A stretch of 59,640 nucleotides of DNA from NCBI GenBank assembly GCA_019638935.1, contig JAHBSW010000011.1, positions 1-59,640 on the forward strand, written 5' to 3'. Below the pieces are notes generated by a model. The model was not told the DNA's origin, did no database searches, and worked only from the letters and a program-made list of their open reading frames with translations. This document shows positions 1 to 7,876 of the stretch, in pieces; the stretch's first letter is position 1, and every line of letters begins with the position of its first letter. Origin of the DNA: Cryobacterium sp. GTDB lineage: Bacteria; Actinomycetota; Actinomycetes; Actinomycetales; Microbacteriaceae. Both the position numbers and the translations under genes were made by a program.

Positions 1-1
1 T

Positions 2-307
2 GCCAAGAGCGCAGAGAACCCGGTCGCGCTCGACGTGTCGGGGCCGTTGCCCTTCACCGACGCGTTTCTGCTCGTGAGCGGGCGCAACGAGCGTCAGGTC
101 ATCGCGATCGCGGAAGAGATCGAAGACCGGATGCTCGAGCACGGCGTGAAGGCGGTTCGTCGTGAGGGCCGCACGGAGGGCCGTTGGATACTCCTCGACT
201 TCGGCGACCTCGTCGTGCACGTGTTCCATGACGAGGAGCGCATGTTCTACGCCCTCGAGCGCCTGTGGAGCGACTGCCCCGTGCTGCCCCTGCCCGATCT
301 CGACTGA
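2..307 (+). CDS. rsfS: Ribosomal silencing factor RsfS, 3' part (start outside window)
   Basis: RsfS binds ribosomal protein uL14 on the 50S subunit and blocks subunit joining when nutrients are scarce. The reading frame is open from base 2, before the first possible start (GTG at 35), and the residues ahead of that GTG (AKSAENPVALDVSG) fit the family, so the true start lies upstream of the window. Visible family features are FTDAFLLVSGRNERQVIAIA, then the WILLDFGDLVVHVFH segment and a C-terminal YALERLW. About 101 residues of an expected 110-130 are present. The next gene starts 19 bases after the stop. Identification is firm from these conserved blocks. Confidence 0.9.
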   Translation, partial: AKSAENPVALDVSGPLPFTDAFLLVSGRNERQVIAIAEEIEDRMLEHGVKAVRREGRTEGRWILLDFGDLVVHVFHDEERMFYALERLWSDCPVLPLPDLD

Positions 308-326
308 CGCTGGGTAGTCTGACCCT

Positions 327-1337
327 ATGCCGTGGGTGCCATTCTGGAGTGTCTCCGAAGCTGCCGGTGCCGCCGAAGACGACGCCGCAGCGCGGGCCGG
401 TCTGGTCGATGCGATCGATGCCTGGGCGAGCGCGGTTGCCGCCAGCGGTGTGCCCGCGTCGTTCGGGTGGCGGTGCACCGCCGCGGCGGGTGACGCGCTG
501 CTCGACCAGCTCGAGGGCCTGGGGTCGATGTACTGGGACTTCCGATCCGGTCGCGAGCGCAACCTGGCCCGCAAACCCGATTTGCTCGTCGGTCAGGTGC
601 AGGCGATCGTCGACGCGGCCCCCGCCCTGGGCCTCGCCGGAACTGCGGCGCCGGGCCAGAGGCACTATGACGCCGTCATCATGACGGGCGGAATGGTGCG
701 CGCCGGCATCGTCAAACCGCGCTTCGCGCGGGAGTTGGCGGATGCGGGCTTCTCCTTCGGCGAGGTCGTCTTTCTCGGGGCATTCCGGCCGTTTGCGGGG
801 GATGAGGTTCGACTCGCGCGCGACCTGGGGGTCAACGGCGGCGATGAGTGGAACGCCATGGTCACCGGCCTCGAGCGGGCCTTCGGACCGGTCGCCGATG
901 CCACGCTCGATGAGCACGTCGCGACGAATCCGAATGCCGCGTGGCGCGACCTCCGCTGGGGAGCGGGGGAGCAGGCCGTGCGTGTGGTGGCGGCCCCGTC
1001 CAGTGATCCGGATGCTCGGCGAGCGGACACCGCAGACACGTTTCGATTCTGGGCGGCGCGAGCCGGGGCATCCGTGCGTTCGGTGCTGGTGGTGACGACG
1101 CCGATCTACGTGCCGTACCAGGCCTCGGTGGCGGTGCGCACACTGGGGCTGGAGGCCGGCTTCAACGTCGAGACGATCGCTGTGACCGATGCCGCCAACG
1201 ACCTCGGCGAGCACACCCAGGCTTTCGAGCCGCAGCATCAGCTGCAGGAGCTGCTGTCGGCCGTTCGAGGCATGCGCGCTCTTCGCAACGATCTGGTTGC
1301 GTCCACTGTCAACCCGCAGCGGCGTGCTGTACGTTGA
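327..1337 (+). CDS. Conserved hypothetical protein, 336 aa
   Basis: I do not recognise the family with certainty. The protein is soluble-looking, without signal peptide or membrane spans. Two segments look structurally central: HYDAVIMTGGMVRAG near residue 112, and SVLVVTTPIYVPYQASVAVR near residue 250, both hydrophobic-strand-then-glycine or polar-turn patterns typical of Rossmann-like folds. The arrangement (DAV..TGG early, a second strand later) is weakly reminiscent of DUF218/YdcF-type proteins, but I would not assign it. The ATG start at 327 follows rsfS closely, in line with a downstream position in the same transcript. Codon third positions are GC-rich as expected for a native gene. 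Confidence 0.7.
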   Translation: MPWVPFWSVSEAAGAAEDDAAARAGLVDAIDAWASAVAASGVPASFGWRCTAAAGDALLDQLEGLGSMYWDFRSGRERNLARKPDLLVGQVQAIVDAAPALGLAGTAAPGQRHYDAVIMTGGMVRAGIVKPRFARELADAGFSFGEVVFLGAFRPFAGDEVRLARDLGVNGGDEWNAMVTGLERAFGPVADATLDEHVATNPNAAWRDLRWGAGEQAVRVVAAPSSDPDARRADTADTFRFWAARAGASVRSVLVVTTPIYVPYQASVAVRTLGLEAGFNVETIAVTDAANDLGEHTQAFEPQHQLQELLSAVRGMRALRNDLVASTVNPQRRAVR

Positions 1338-1400
1338 GTCGCTAACGAGGTGACCCTGCAGTGTGGTCTCTCGCAACAGCACCCAGAGCTAGGAGTCGTC

Positions 1401-1988
1401 ATGAGGGCAGTTTCGGTGATCGTGGGCGCGGGCGTGGTGTCGCTCCTGCTGGTGGGCTGCGGCCCTTCGGAGCCGACGGAGCCTCCCGTCGAAACCCCCA
1501 CGGCGGCGCCCTCAGCGACGCCGACGGCGAGCCCGACGGTGTCGCCCGTGGTGGTGGCGATTCCCGACTCCTGTGAGGATCTCATCCCCCTCAGTTGGGT
1601 TCACTCGCAGTACGGCGCTGACTTCGAGGCGATTCCCATCACCGACGGCATGGGTTCGGCCGATGTCGAGGACTTCCGCGCGCGCGGTGGCCTCGCGTGC
1701 ATGTGGGGGCTCCCGGCGTCGGAGTACGGCATCACCGTCTTCGTGGCGCCCAGGGCGACGTCGACGGATGCCGACCAGGTCGCTCTCTGGGAGTCCGCCG
1801 GATACTCGCTCGGCCCCGACTTCCTTGACGCGACCTACTACGAGCACATCGTCGACGACTTCGGCAATCACATGACCGTGTGGTCACTTGTGGAGGGTTT
1901 CGAGCTCAAGGCGCACTCACCGATCGAGACGATCGACCCCATCCTCGTCATCCTGCGCGAGGCGAGCGAGAACATGGGGTACGTGTAA
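1401..1988 (+). CDS. Putative lipoprotein, 195 aa
   Basis: A secreted, lipid-anchored protein of unknown function. The ATG at 1401 is preceded by AGGAG at 1391-1395, which decides this start over the upstream in-frame 1350. The N-terminus MRAVSVIVGAGVVSLLLVGC is a classic lipoprotein signal with lipobox LVGC, so mature protein would begin at that Cys. A Pro/Thr/Ser/Ala-rich linker (PTEPPVETPTAAPSA...) follows, then a globular domain of about 135 residues containing two Cys (SCEDLIP and LACMWG) that could form a disulfide. The pattern CEDLIP...W resembles DUF3558-like actinobacterial lipoproteins, but this is only suggestive. No operon partner is evident; the tRNA gene follows. Confidence 0.75.
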   Translation: MRAVSVIVGAGVVSLLLVGCGPSEPTEPPVETPTAAPSATPTASPTVSPVVVAIPDSCEDLIPLSWVHSQYGADFEAIPITDGMGSADVEDFRARGGLACMWGLPASEYGITVFVAPRATSTDADQVALWESAGYSLGPDFLDATYYEHIVDDFGNHMTVWSLVEGFELKAHSPIETIDPILVILREASENMGYV

Positions 1989-2093
1989 CCATCCCGATGC
2001 TCGAACCGTGCGCGTTCCCTGCTCCAGACGCGCACGGTTCGCGGCATCGTCGCCAGGTGTAGTAATCTAGGGAGTCGTTCCTCGGAACGCAAT

Positions 2094-2166
2094 GGGTCTG
2101 TGGCGCAGCTGGTAGCGCACCTGCATGGCATGCAGGGGGTCAGGGGTTCGAGTCCCCTCAGATCCA
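2094..2166 (+). tRNA. tRNA-Ala (anticodon GGC)
   Basis: The 73-base sequence folds as a complete cloverleaf. Acceptor strands are GGGTCTG (2094-2100) and CAGATCC (2159-2165) with one G-U pair, and A2166 is the discriminator base. The anticodon stem is CCTGC/GCAGG with loop ATGGCAT, giving anticodon GGC, which reads GCC alanine codons. The T arm contains GGTTCGAGTCC. CCA is not encoded (ACCC follows). The 3' end is the insertion point of the accessory element: the last acceptor base and following bases form the left copy of the 7-bp direct repeat. Confidence 0.95.
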
Positions 2167-2171
2167 CCCTG
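2165..2171. repeat. Left copy of 7-bp direct repeat (putative target-site duplication)
   Basis: CACCCTG begins at the last acceptor-stem base of the tRNA and runs past its 3' end. The same seven bases occur at 36142-36148, directly outside the matching right inverted end. Seven bases alone are weak evidence, but both copies lie at equal distance from the inverted ends, which is what a transposition or site-specific insertion would leave. Confidence 0.6.
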
Positions 2172-2213
2172 AGGTGTTCGCGTAACTCACGGGTTCGTGT
2201 TCGCGTATCTCAC
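2172..2213. repeat. Left terminal repeat, two direct copies
   Basis: GTGTTCGCGTAACTCAC (2174-2190) is repeated as GTGTTCGCGTATCTCAC (2197-2213), 16 of 17 identical, with a 23-base period. The inner copy contains TGTTCGCGTATCTCA (2198-2212), which matches the right end (36124-36138, reverse strand) at all 15 positions. The outer copy has the same spacing to CACCCTG as the right end. Paired terminal sites of this kind are typical transposase or recombinase binding sites. Confidence 0.65.
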
Positions 2214-2223
2214 TTATAAGCGA

Positions 2224-2260
2224 ATGGCCACCGAAATCTCGGTGGCCATTGCTGGTTTTA
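2224..2260 (+). terminator. Strong stem-loop with T-rich tail
   Basis: A perfect 12-bp inverted repeat, AATGGCCACCGA (2224-2235) and TCGGTGGCCATT (2240-2251), encloses a 4-base loop and is followed by GCTGGTTTTA. It could terminate transcription arriving from the tRNA or, read on the other strand, form a hairpin within the element end. It lies inside the element, so it is not native to the tRNA locus. Confidence 0.6.
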
Positions 2261-2388
2261 CTGAGTCTTGCGAACGCCGGGTAGCCGTTCGGGCGCCCTG
2301 AGTGCGGGTTTTGAGGTGCTTGAAGAGTTTTGCGGCACGCCAATTAGCGGTGGGTGCTGCAGGTGATGATTGGGGACGTGTTGAGCGG

Positions 2389-4245
2389 CTAGGCCCGCAG
2401 GATGGTCGGTGGGTCTGCGTTTTCTTTCATACGCGCGTAGGCAGTCTCTTGCAGGTATGCGTTCACGCGCTGGCTGGCGCTGCTCTTTCTTGAGCGACCG
2501 GAGCGGTTGAGCGGCGATGCCTGTTTGAGGGCTTTGTCAATCGTGCGCTCTTGCGTCTCAAGGAGGAACTCAGCGATTTTTTGGAGGTTGGCGGCGGCGA
2601 CGGTCATGGCGCTGAGGAAAAAGTTTGCAGCCATTCCGCGGAGGCGCCTGCGGCCAAGTACATCGAGCCCATAGGTCGTGGGGTCTTTGAGGTAGGCGTT
2701 GAACACCTCAACTGCAGAGCGGGGCCCGTTGTACCAGAGTCGCCATTGCTCGCTTTCAAAGGCGTAGTGCTGGAGGTATTTGCCGATTTCGTCGCGGTTG
2801 ATAGTGACGGAGTGGCTGTTGTTGCACAATCCACCTCGCGCATCGGCCGGCGGCACGTTTACTGCGGGCAGGAGGTTCACGGGGCCGGCTTTACGCGTCT
2901 TGTGGATGTCCTTGAGCTTGCAGGTCATGGTAGCCCCGGGCCCAACAGCCGGACAGAGGTACACGGCCTTGGGTCCTTTCGGCAATTCCTTGAGGCGCAC
3001 GACGTAAATCTCCCTGCTCTTGAGCTTGTCCCGCCACTGTTGCTCTCGCTCGTCATACCGCCGCTTTCGCTCGCGCTTGGTGAGGCCCGTGTCCTCGGCG
3101 TCGGCCTTGGTTGCGTCGTAGAAATCCTTGGTGGCGTTGATGAGCACCTTTGGCATCGAGGGCGAATATAGGGTGCCCTCCACGAGGATTGCCCCCTCAA
3201 TCTGGTCCCGTAGCCCGAGCTCGTCGCGTTTGTAGTCCATCACCAGTTTGGCCCCGTGTGCTCGCATGGGGTTCTGGAGGACCTCCTTTCTTGCTCCGGG
3301 GAAATAGGCCCGGTCGCCGATGAGATGGTCGAGTACGTAGCCGCGTTCCACGATGTCGTCAAAGAGCCTGCGGGCGGCACCTGTCGGGTCTGTGCCGGGA
3401 ACGTGCTGGTCTATGCCCAGGGCAATGTTCGGAACCGAGTTCGGCCGGAGGGGGTCCGGGGATACGAGAACGGGCAACTCGATTTCCATCCCGTATTTCA
3501 TTTTGTCTTTCGTCTTGGTCCCATCGTCCTTGTGGTCGCCCTCACGCACCCAGTAGCCAGCGTCTGGCTCGACGGACAGGATGCCGAACGCGTCCATTTT
3601 TTCCTTTTGGGCCTTGGAGCGCCCGTGAGCGAACAGCGGAACGATAGTTGCGTCAATCACGAGCGAGACCTTGTCCGGCCAGAACCGCTTGGGCAGCATC
3701 TTGGCTGTGGCCTCCAGGAGCATGTTGCCGAACCTGCGGCGGCGGTGCTCCAGTACGGCAATCCGGTCGGGGTCGCCGCGTAGCAGAGCGTTGGATTCCT
3801 CGTATTCTGCCTTGGTGAGGCGCTTTCTACGGTTCACCAATGGCTCATCGTCGATGAGCTTGAGGATGCGGTGTGTGGCGCGGCTGGCCCTGTCGTAGTA
3901 AGCACCCGGGGAAACCGACGAGTCGCGCCTTACGCCCAGCACATCTGCGACCTCCTCGGTCATCCGGTTGGTCAGGGCTGAGGTAAACCAGGTGACTTGA
4001 GCCGGTTCGTGTTCGCGCAGCATCATCAGCCAAAGAATCAGTACGGCGCGCGAATTTAGATTGGGCCGGGCGCCGCCGCGGTATTTCTGGTCAGCTTTCT
4101 CCCACTTAGCGATGAGTTCTACGAGGCCGGACCGGTCGATGACCTTGGCCGCCATCTGGGCATAAGCCAGAGTCAACGGCCCTCGCTGCTCTGGTTCGAG
4201 GAGGGCAAAGGCCAGCTCTGATTCGAACAGAATGTCGCGTTTCAC
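2389..4245 (-). CDS. DDE-type transposase-like protein, 618 aa
   Basis: Likely the catalytic transposition protein of the element. Three acidic residues sit in transposase-like contexts: D198 in LVIDATIVPLFA, D311 in HLIGDRAYFPG and E513 in RSAVEVFNAYLKD, the last followed by the RRRLRGMAANFFLSA helix that resembles the post-Glu region of IS4/IS1182-type RNase H-fold transposases. A lysine/arginine-rich insertion (about residues 385-415) separates D311 from E513. The start overlaps the end of the upstream recombinase-like gene by four bases (ATGA), implying translational coupling. It is longer than a typical IS transposase. I infer DDE chemistry from motifs; it could instead be an inactive or differently functioning relative. 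Confidence 0.65.
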   Translation of the reverse strand: MKRDILFESELAFALLEPEQRGPLTLAYAQMAAKVIDRSGLVELIAKWEKADQKYRGGARPNLNSRAVLILWLMMLREHEPAQVTWFTSALTNRMTEEVADVLGVRRDSSVSPGAYYDRASRATHRILKLIDDEPLVNRRKRLTKAEYEESNALLRGDPDRIAVLEHRRRRFGNMLLEATAKMLPKRFWPDKVSLVIDATIVPLFAHGRSKAQKEKMDAFGILSVEPDAGYWVREGDHKDDGTKTKDKMKYGMEIELPVLVSPDPLRPNSVPNIALGIDQHVPGTDPTGAARRLFDDIVERGYVLDHLIGDRAYFPGARKEVLQNPMRAHGAKLVMDYKRDELGLRDQIEGAILVEGTLYSPSMPKVLINATKDFYDATKADAEDTGLTKRERKRRYDEREQQWRDKLKSREIYVVRLKELPKGPKAVYLCPAVGPGATMTCKLKDIHKTRKAGPVNLLPAVNVPPADARGGLCNNSHSVTINRDEIGKYLQHYAFESEQWRLWYNGPRSAVEVFNAYLKDPTTYGLDVLGRRRLRGMAANFFLSAMTVAAANLQKIAEFLLETQERTIDKALKQASPLNRSGRSRKSSASQRVNAYLQETAYARMKENADPPTILRA

Positions 4246-5150
4246 AGGTCACCCCCCAGACGGAGCTGGGCGAGTGCGGCCTCAGGTCCCACGGGCGCGA
4301 GGTGCTGGACGAGTGGTGCCAGGGAGATTGCGTCTTTGAGCCCGGCTGCCGGCAAGAGAATGTCCAGGCGGGTGCCGGCCGCCAGGTGTCGGGTTAGCCA
4401 GGTTGTGCGCAGTCGCCCGGCGATGGGCTTTGACTCACCGTGAATGTCGCGCATGACATTGACGAGTTGGTTTCCGTTGCGTGTACGCGAGCCCGGGCTG
4501 AACACCAACTCCTCCGGCTCACCCTCCCTAACCTGGGCGAGGGCGTCTGCCCACGCCTGGAGTACCGGAACTGTGCGGGGCGCGCGCACGGTGACGGTGA
4601 CGCCGAGTTTCTGGTCAGTGAGCTGGATGATGTGGCTGCGCCGCACGTGCATCAGTTCGCCGGCGGAGAGACCGCAGCCCGCGCACAAGGCGAGGAGAGC
4701 CAACGCATCTCTGCGGTGCCCTGGGATACGGAGCCAGCGAGCCCACCGTCGAAAGTCCCGGAGTTCGGATTCGCTGTACGGCGCCTTGACCTCGGAGCGC
4801 GAGGCCGGGAGGTTACGCTCGATGGTCGGGGCGATGCCGGCAATTGCGCGCAAGAGTTTGCGTTCCTGCTTGGCCGTCTGCTCGGTCACGACGGTGCGGC
4901 GGTGGTGCCAGTAGTAGTCGATGAGGTCAGGGTTGAGGGCCTGCTCGTTGAGCTGGGCATACCCGGTCGCGTGCAGCCACGCCGCGAACGCAGTCATGCG
5001 GATGAGAGCCATGCGCCTCTTGCCGAGCGAGTACTCACCACATCGCCCCGCCACGGTGGCGTGGACGAACGGGCGTATGGTCTCCCACACGGTCGCGCCC
5101 AAGAGGGGCCGGTATGAGGCGAGTTCCGCATCAACAGAATCGTGGTCCAT
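4242..5150 (-). CDS. Tyrosine-recombinase-like protein lacking canonical catalytic residues
   Basis: The protein has the overall plan of a phage-type integrase: an N-terminal core-binding-like helical region, then ALLALCAGCGLSAGELMHVRRSHI, which aligns with box I, and RLRTTWLTRHLAAG, which aligns with box II. However, the box I arginine (GLRxxE) is Ser here, the HxxR histidine is not present, and no nucleophilic tyrosine follows the GLKDA segment (the C-terminus reads LVQHLAPVG). It overlaps the DDE-like gene by four bases. I chose ATG at 5150 (AGG four bases upstream); GTG at 5246 would add 32 residues. It probably binds DNA but may not cut. The same RxTW motif recurs in the gene at 5587-6522. 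Confidence 0.6.
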   Translation of the reverse strand: MDHDSVDAELASYRPLLGATVWETIRPFVHATVAGRCGEYSLGKRRMALIRMTAFAAWLHATGYAQLNEQALNPDLIDYYWHHRRTVVTEQTAKQERKLLRAIAGIAPTIERNLPASRSEVKAPYSESELRDFRRWARWLRIPGHRRDALALLALCAGCGLSAGELMHVRRSHIIQLTDQKLGVTVTVRAPRTVPVLQAWADALAQVREGEPEELVFSPGSRTRNGNQLVNVMRDIHGESKPIAGRLRTTWLTRHLAAGTRLDILLPAAGLKDAISLAPLVQHLAPVGPEAALAQLRLGGDL

Positions 5151-5270
5151 AACCTGTTTATGCTCAGTGCGCCGGATTTCCCAGGCACTTTGTTCACCAG
5201 TTGCACCAATGGAGCAAGTTCCTCGCGCAATGGTTTCAAAACGCACAACTTTCCTCGTAGGCTGATAAGC

Positions 5271-5726
5271 GTGACTCTTCCTTCTGTGTCGCCGGCGAGC
5301 TTGGCCGAAAGCCCCGACCGTTTTGGGCTGGACCGTGACCTCGAGTTCCCCGGTTCAGGTCTTGATGATCCGGAGTCGCATCTGGTGCGTGCGGCCATGT
5401 TTCAGCACCAGATCGCACTTCTGATTCGATCCTCGGTACGGAATCGGAAGGGTGGGCGTCTGTCGCTTCGCCAACTGGCAGTGCCGCTTCGGTGGACTCC
5501 TAGCAAGCTCTCGCGGGTGCTCAACGGGCGCGTGTGGCTGAGTGTGGCTGAGGCGTTCCGGTTGACCATGGTGGTGCGCGCCCCGCTCAGCAAGGTCGCC
5601 CAAAAGATTGAGGGCTTCCCCCTGGACGAGGCGGAGCGGGCCGAGCTAGTGCTTCAATACCTGCGGGCTGAGACGCGGCGCTGGGAAGAAAATCTTGAAA
5701 ACGTTCTAGCGCGCCCAAATGCTTGA
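5271..5726 (+). CDS. HTH DNA-binding protein, 151 aa
   Basis: A probable transcriptional regulator of the divergently transcribed recombinase/DDE genes. The segment LSLRQLAVPLRWTPSKLSRV followed by LNGRVWLSVAEAFRL fits an Xre-like helix-turn-helix, with SKLSRVLNG as the recognition helix. A short acidic/helical tail follows (EAERAELVLQYLRAETRRW). I chose GTG at 5271 because an upstream in-frame start (5142) would run through the promoter region and overlap the opposite gene. The 120-base gap to 5150 would hold both promoters. The 3' end overlaps the convergent gene ending at 5587 by 140 bases, which is unusual. Confidence 0.6.
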   Translation: MTLPSVSPASLAESPDRFGLDRDLEFPGSGLDDPESHLVRAAMFQHQIALLIRSSVRNRKGGRLSLRQLAVPLRWTPSKLSRVLNGRVWLSVAEAFRLTMVVRAPLSKVAQKIEGFPLDEAERAELVLQYLRAETRRWEENLENVLARPNA

Positions 5727-6522
5727 CCCCTACCTGGCGTAGCAGTTCAGGTACTGGCAGTCCTTCACTCATGCGGGAAACGATCCACGTTGAGCGCATC
5801 CGTTGAGGTTCGGGCCTGACTGGCGGCAGTGGTCTGCGGGAGGTGACAAAGTTGGTGACGATGTTGCGCGTCCAGCGCACGCCCGGCCGAAACAGGTAGT
5901 CCTGCGAAAGACTGTCCGAAACGAGTTCGCTGAGTTCGGCCCGGAAGTTCTCGGCGACGGTGACAAACCTAGTGTCGGGGCCGAATGTCTGGACGAACTG
6001 CCCGTTGGGTGTCACGTCACAGGCCCGGACGCTGACTAGTTCACGCGTGGCTAGCCCCGCCCCAATCCCGAGGGTGACGAGTGCCCGGGCCGAGGCGGTG
6101 CGCTCAGGAGTGGGTTGAAACCGTGCCCAGAACCGAAGGAGTCCGACTTCAGCGGGGGAGTAGGGGCGGGGCGCGTTGCTGGAGCCAAGCCCAGGAAGGT
6201 AGGCCTCGACCGGGACGACACCGAGCGTTTCGGCTACACGTAGCAGGATGGAGCGAAACGTGCCACGACTGTGCGCAGTCACCTCGTGTAGGCGGCTGAT
6301 GGAGACCGCGATCACGTCCTTGCGAAACACCACCTCACGGGCCGCGGGAAGGCCCTGCAGGTTCACGCACCAGTGAACATGGTGCGCAGTGGCGTTAAGC
6401 ACCCGTTTGGGGGCGTAGGAGACGTGGTCGGCAACCTCGCCAACGACAGCGAGGGTGAAGTCACGGATCTCTGCCCACTCGTCGGCCGGCAGTCGCGGTG
6501 TGTAGGCATCCAGAGAATTCAA
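5587..6522 (-). CDS. Second degenerate tyrosine-recombinase-like protein, 311 aa
   Basis: A paralogue in plan of the protein at 4242-5150. ARALVTLGIGAGLATREL aligns with integrase box I but has Ala in place of the catalytic Arg; MRSTWIVSRMSEGLPVPELL matches the RTTWLTRHLAAG block of the first protein; and the expected Tyr position reads LERFQDFL, suggesting Tyr to Phe. The gene is the last of a leftward set: its start overlaps the end of 6519-6800 by four bases. About the last 45 codons overlap the HTH gene on the other strand, and the Pro/Gly-rich tail (RPAPPRPGGSPQ) may be non-functional. Role inferred as DNA binding in element transfer or regulation. Confidence 0.55.
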   Translation of the reverse strand: MNSLDAYTPRLPADEWAEIRDFTLAVVGEVADHVSYAPKRVLNATAHHVHWCVNLQGLPAAREVVFRKDVIAVSISRLHEVTAHSRGTFRSILLRVAETLGVVPVEAYLPGLGSSNAPRPYSPAEVGLLRFWARFQPTPERTASARALVTLGIGAGLATRELVSVRACDVTPNGQFVQTFGPDTRFVTVAENFRAELSELVSDSLSQDYLFRPGVRWTRNIVTNFVTSRRPLPPVRPEPQRMRSTWIVSRMSEGLPVPELLRQVGVKHLGALERFQDFLPSAASQPAGIEALARPAPPRPGGSPQSFGRPC

Positions 6523-6800
6523 TCGTCTCGGGCCTCATCGACAAGAGATGAGATGTTAACTTCTAGATCCACCGAGGTTGCTGAATCCCACGCTTGTACC
6601 CCGGGGATGTGGCTGAGCGCGCGGTAAGGGTCCACTAGGTTCAGCAGCGCATCACGCGTGTCGGCAAGAATTCCGCTCACGTCCGTAGCGAAGTCGAGCT
6701 CGTGATTTGCGTCGTCCACGATGCTGTTCGCTAGTGCGCGGAGTAGTTTGGCTTGATCCTCGACTTCAACACTCACGGCCATCGTCACTAGGTAGTGCAT
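6519..6800 (-). CDS. Small hypothetical protein, 93 aa
   Basis: Not recognised. The protein is acidic, all-helical by eye, with no Cys and no membrane span (MHYLVTMAVSVEVEDQ...). The ATG at 6800 has AAAGG about nine bases upstream. It is coupled by a four-base overlap to the recombinase-like gene downstream, so it may be a partner of it. Confidence 0.5.
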   Translation of the reverse strand: MHYLVTMAVSVEVEDQAKLLRALANSIVDDANHELDFATDVSGILADTRDALLNLVDPYRALSHIPGVQAWDSATSVDLEVNISSLVDEARDD

Positions 6801-6820
6801 TGATTTCTGCCTTTCTGTCC

Positions 6821-7315
6821 TCAGTAGCGGCGGTGCGCCTGTTTGCGGAGGGGCCGCAGTCCGTAGCGGTCATCCAGTGGCAAATCAAGCAAATGGCGGA
6901 GGGCAATTAGCATCGCACCGTCAACGTCGTGCAACTCATCGTTGAATGCGCTCTCGACCCAATCCCGACAGCCCGGAGGCAACTCCCGGGCCTCGCCTCG
7001 CGGCACATCGCGCGCGTAGACGGAGTGGGGTCCCCGCAGCGTCGAAATCTCAACCACGAGAGCACGGGGCGAACCTAGCGCTTGCGCCCACGGGGTGTTG
7101 TGCTCAGGACTGCCGGTCAGGGCCGTCCACGGCCAACTTCGGCCGTCGATCGAGGCCAGTAGTGATCTGACTTCGTCAAGTCCGCCGTTGACGCGCTGGC
7201 TGATGTTGCTGTGGTTGGCCCGCCACCACAACGGAATCGCCGGCTCCCACAGCATCAAGAACTCCGGAATCGGCCGCCCCAGCGGGGTCAGAGTCGGCAT
7301 CGCTTCGAGCACCAT
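6821..7315 (-). CDS. Hypothetical protein, about 164 aa
   Basis: Not recognised. It is a soluble protein rich in Trp and Pro (PEFLMLWEPAIPLWWRAN, WPWTALTGS). First gene of the leftward set 7315-5587, with 20 bases to the next gene. I prefer ATG at 7315, preceded by AGGG at suitable spacing; a GTG at 7366 would extend it by 17 residues but lacks a ribosome-binding site. Confidence 0.5.
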   Translation of the reverse strand: MVLEAMPTLTPLGRPIPEFLMLWEPAIPLWWRANHSNISQRVNGGLDEVRSLLASIDGRSWPWTALTGSPEHNTPWAQALGSPRALVVEISTLRGPHSVYARDVPRGEARELPPGCRDWVESAFNDELHDVDGAMLIALRHLLDLPLDDRYGLRPLRKQAHRRY

Positions 7316-7398
7316 GCGGTCGACCCTAAGAACTTCACCCCCGACGTGCTTGCACAACCTGATCACAGGTTTGTGCCGACACTGCGCATACCCCTGGT

Positions 7399-7824
7399 GT
7401 GAGCAGAAGGAATAGCCAATGGTGGAAACGCGCCTGCGAGCTAGGGAAAATAGCCAGCGAACTCGGGAGACTTCCCCGCGCCTCCGACGAGGCCGTTCCG
7501 CCCGCCCTGCTCATGTGGGTGCGGAACCAGCGGCGCAACGCGAATCTGACTGTCGAGCAGCAAAGTGCGCTCGAGCGAATCGTGGGCTGGAGTTGGGCGC
7601 CGCGCGAAGACACCTGGGAGGACCGATTGGCCGAGGTCGCACGCTTCTTCGCAGCGCATGGACGCGTGCCCCGGGTTCGCGCCGAGGACGCGGAGGAAGC
7701 ATCTCTCGGCCTGTGGGCCTCGAGGCAACGAAGAGCAGCCAACGTTCGAGCAATGCCCTATGCGCGCCTGGCCCTCTGGGGCGAGTTTGCTCGCCAACTC
7801 GAAACCGATGACTTCGACAGCTGA
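7399..7824 (+). CDS. Helicase-associated (HA) domain protein, 141 aa
   Basis: Contains two imperfect copies of the helicase-associated repeat: WWKRACELGKIASELGRLP with LLMWVRNQRRNANLT, and WEDRLAEVARFFAAHGRVP with SLGLWASRQRRAA. The pattern W...L..F....G..P......LG.W...QR...... is characteristic of this family (PF03457), which is usually attached to large helicases. Here it stands alone with no helicase domain, so it may be a fragment or a free DNA-binding adaptor. The start is GTG at 7399; no clear ribosome-binding site is visible. Transcribed away from the 7315 gene. Confidence 0.6.
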   Translation: MSRRNSQWWKRACELGKIASELGRLPRASDEAVPPALLMWVRNQRRNANLTVEQQSALERIVGWSWAPREDTWEDRLAEVARFFAAHGRVPRVRAEDAEEASLGLWASRQRRAANVRAMPYARLALWGEFARQLETDDFDS

Positions 7825-7876
7825 GTGTGTGCCGATAGTGCATCGCGGCGGTGGGGCTCCTCAGTACCCTCCGGCG

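Noticed and set aside
99-1382. Long open minus-strand frame opposite rsfS and the 327 gene
   Set aside because: Arg/His/Gly-rich antisense translation of two genes with better start sites, family match and codon use.
4005-4022. GGTTCGTGTTCGCG, similar to the left element end, inside the DDE gene
   Set aside because: Fully explained by coding sequence (REHEPAQ region) and not at a boundary; treated as chance.
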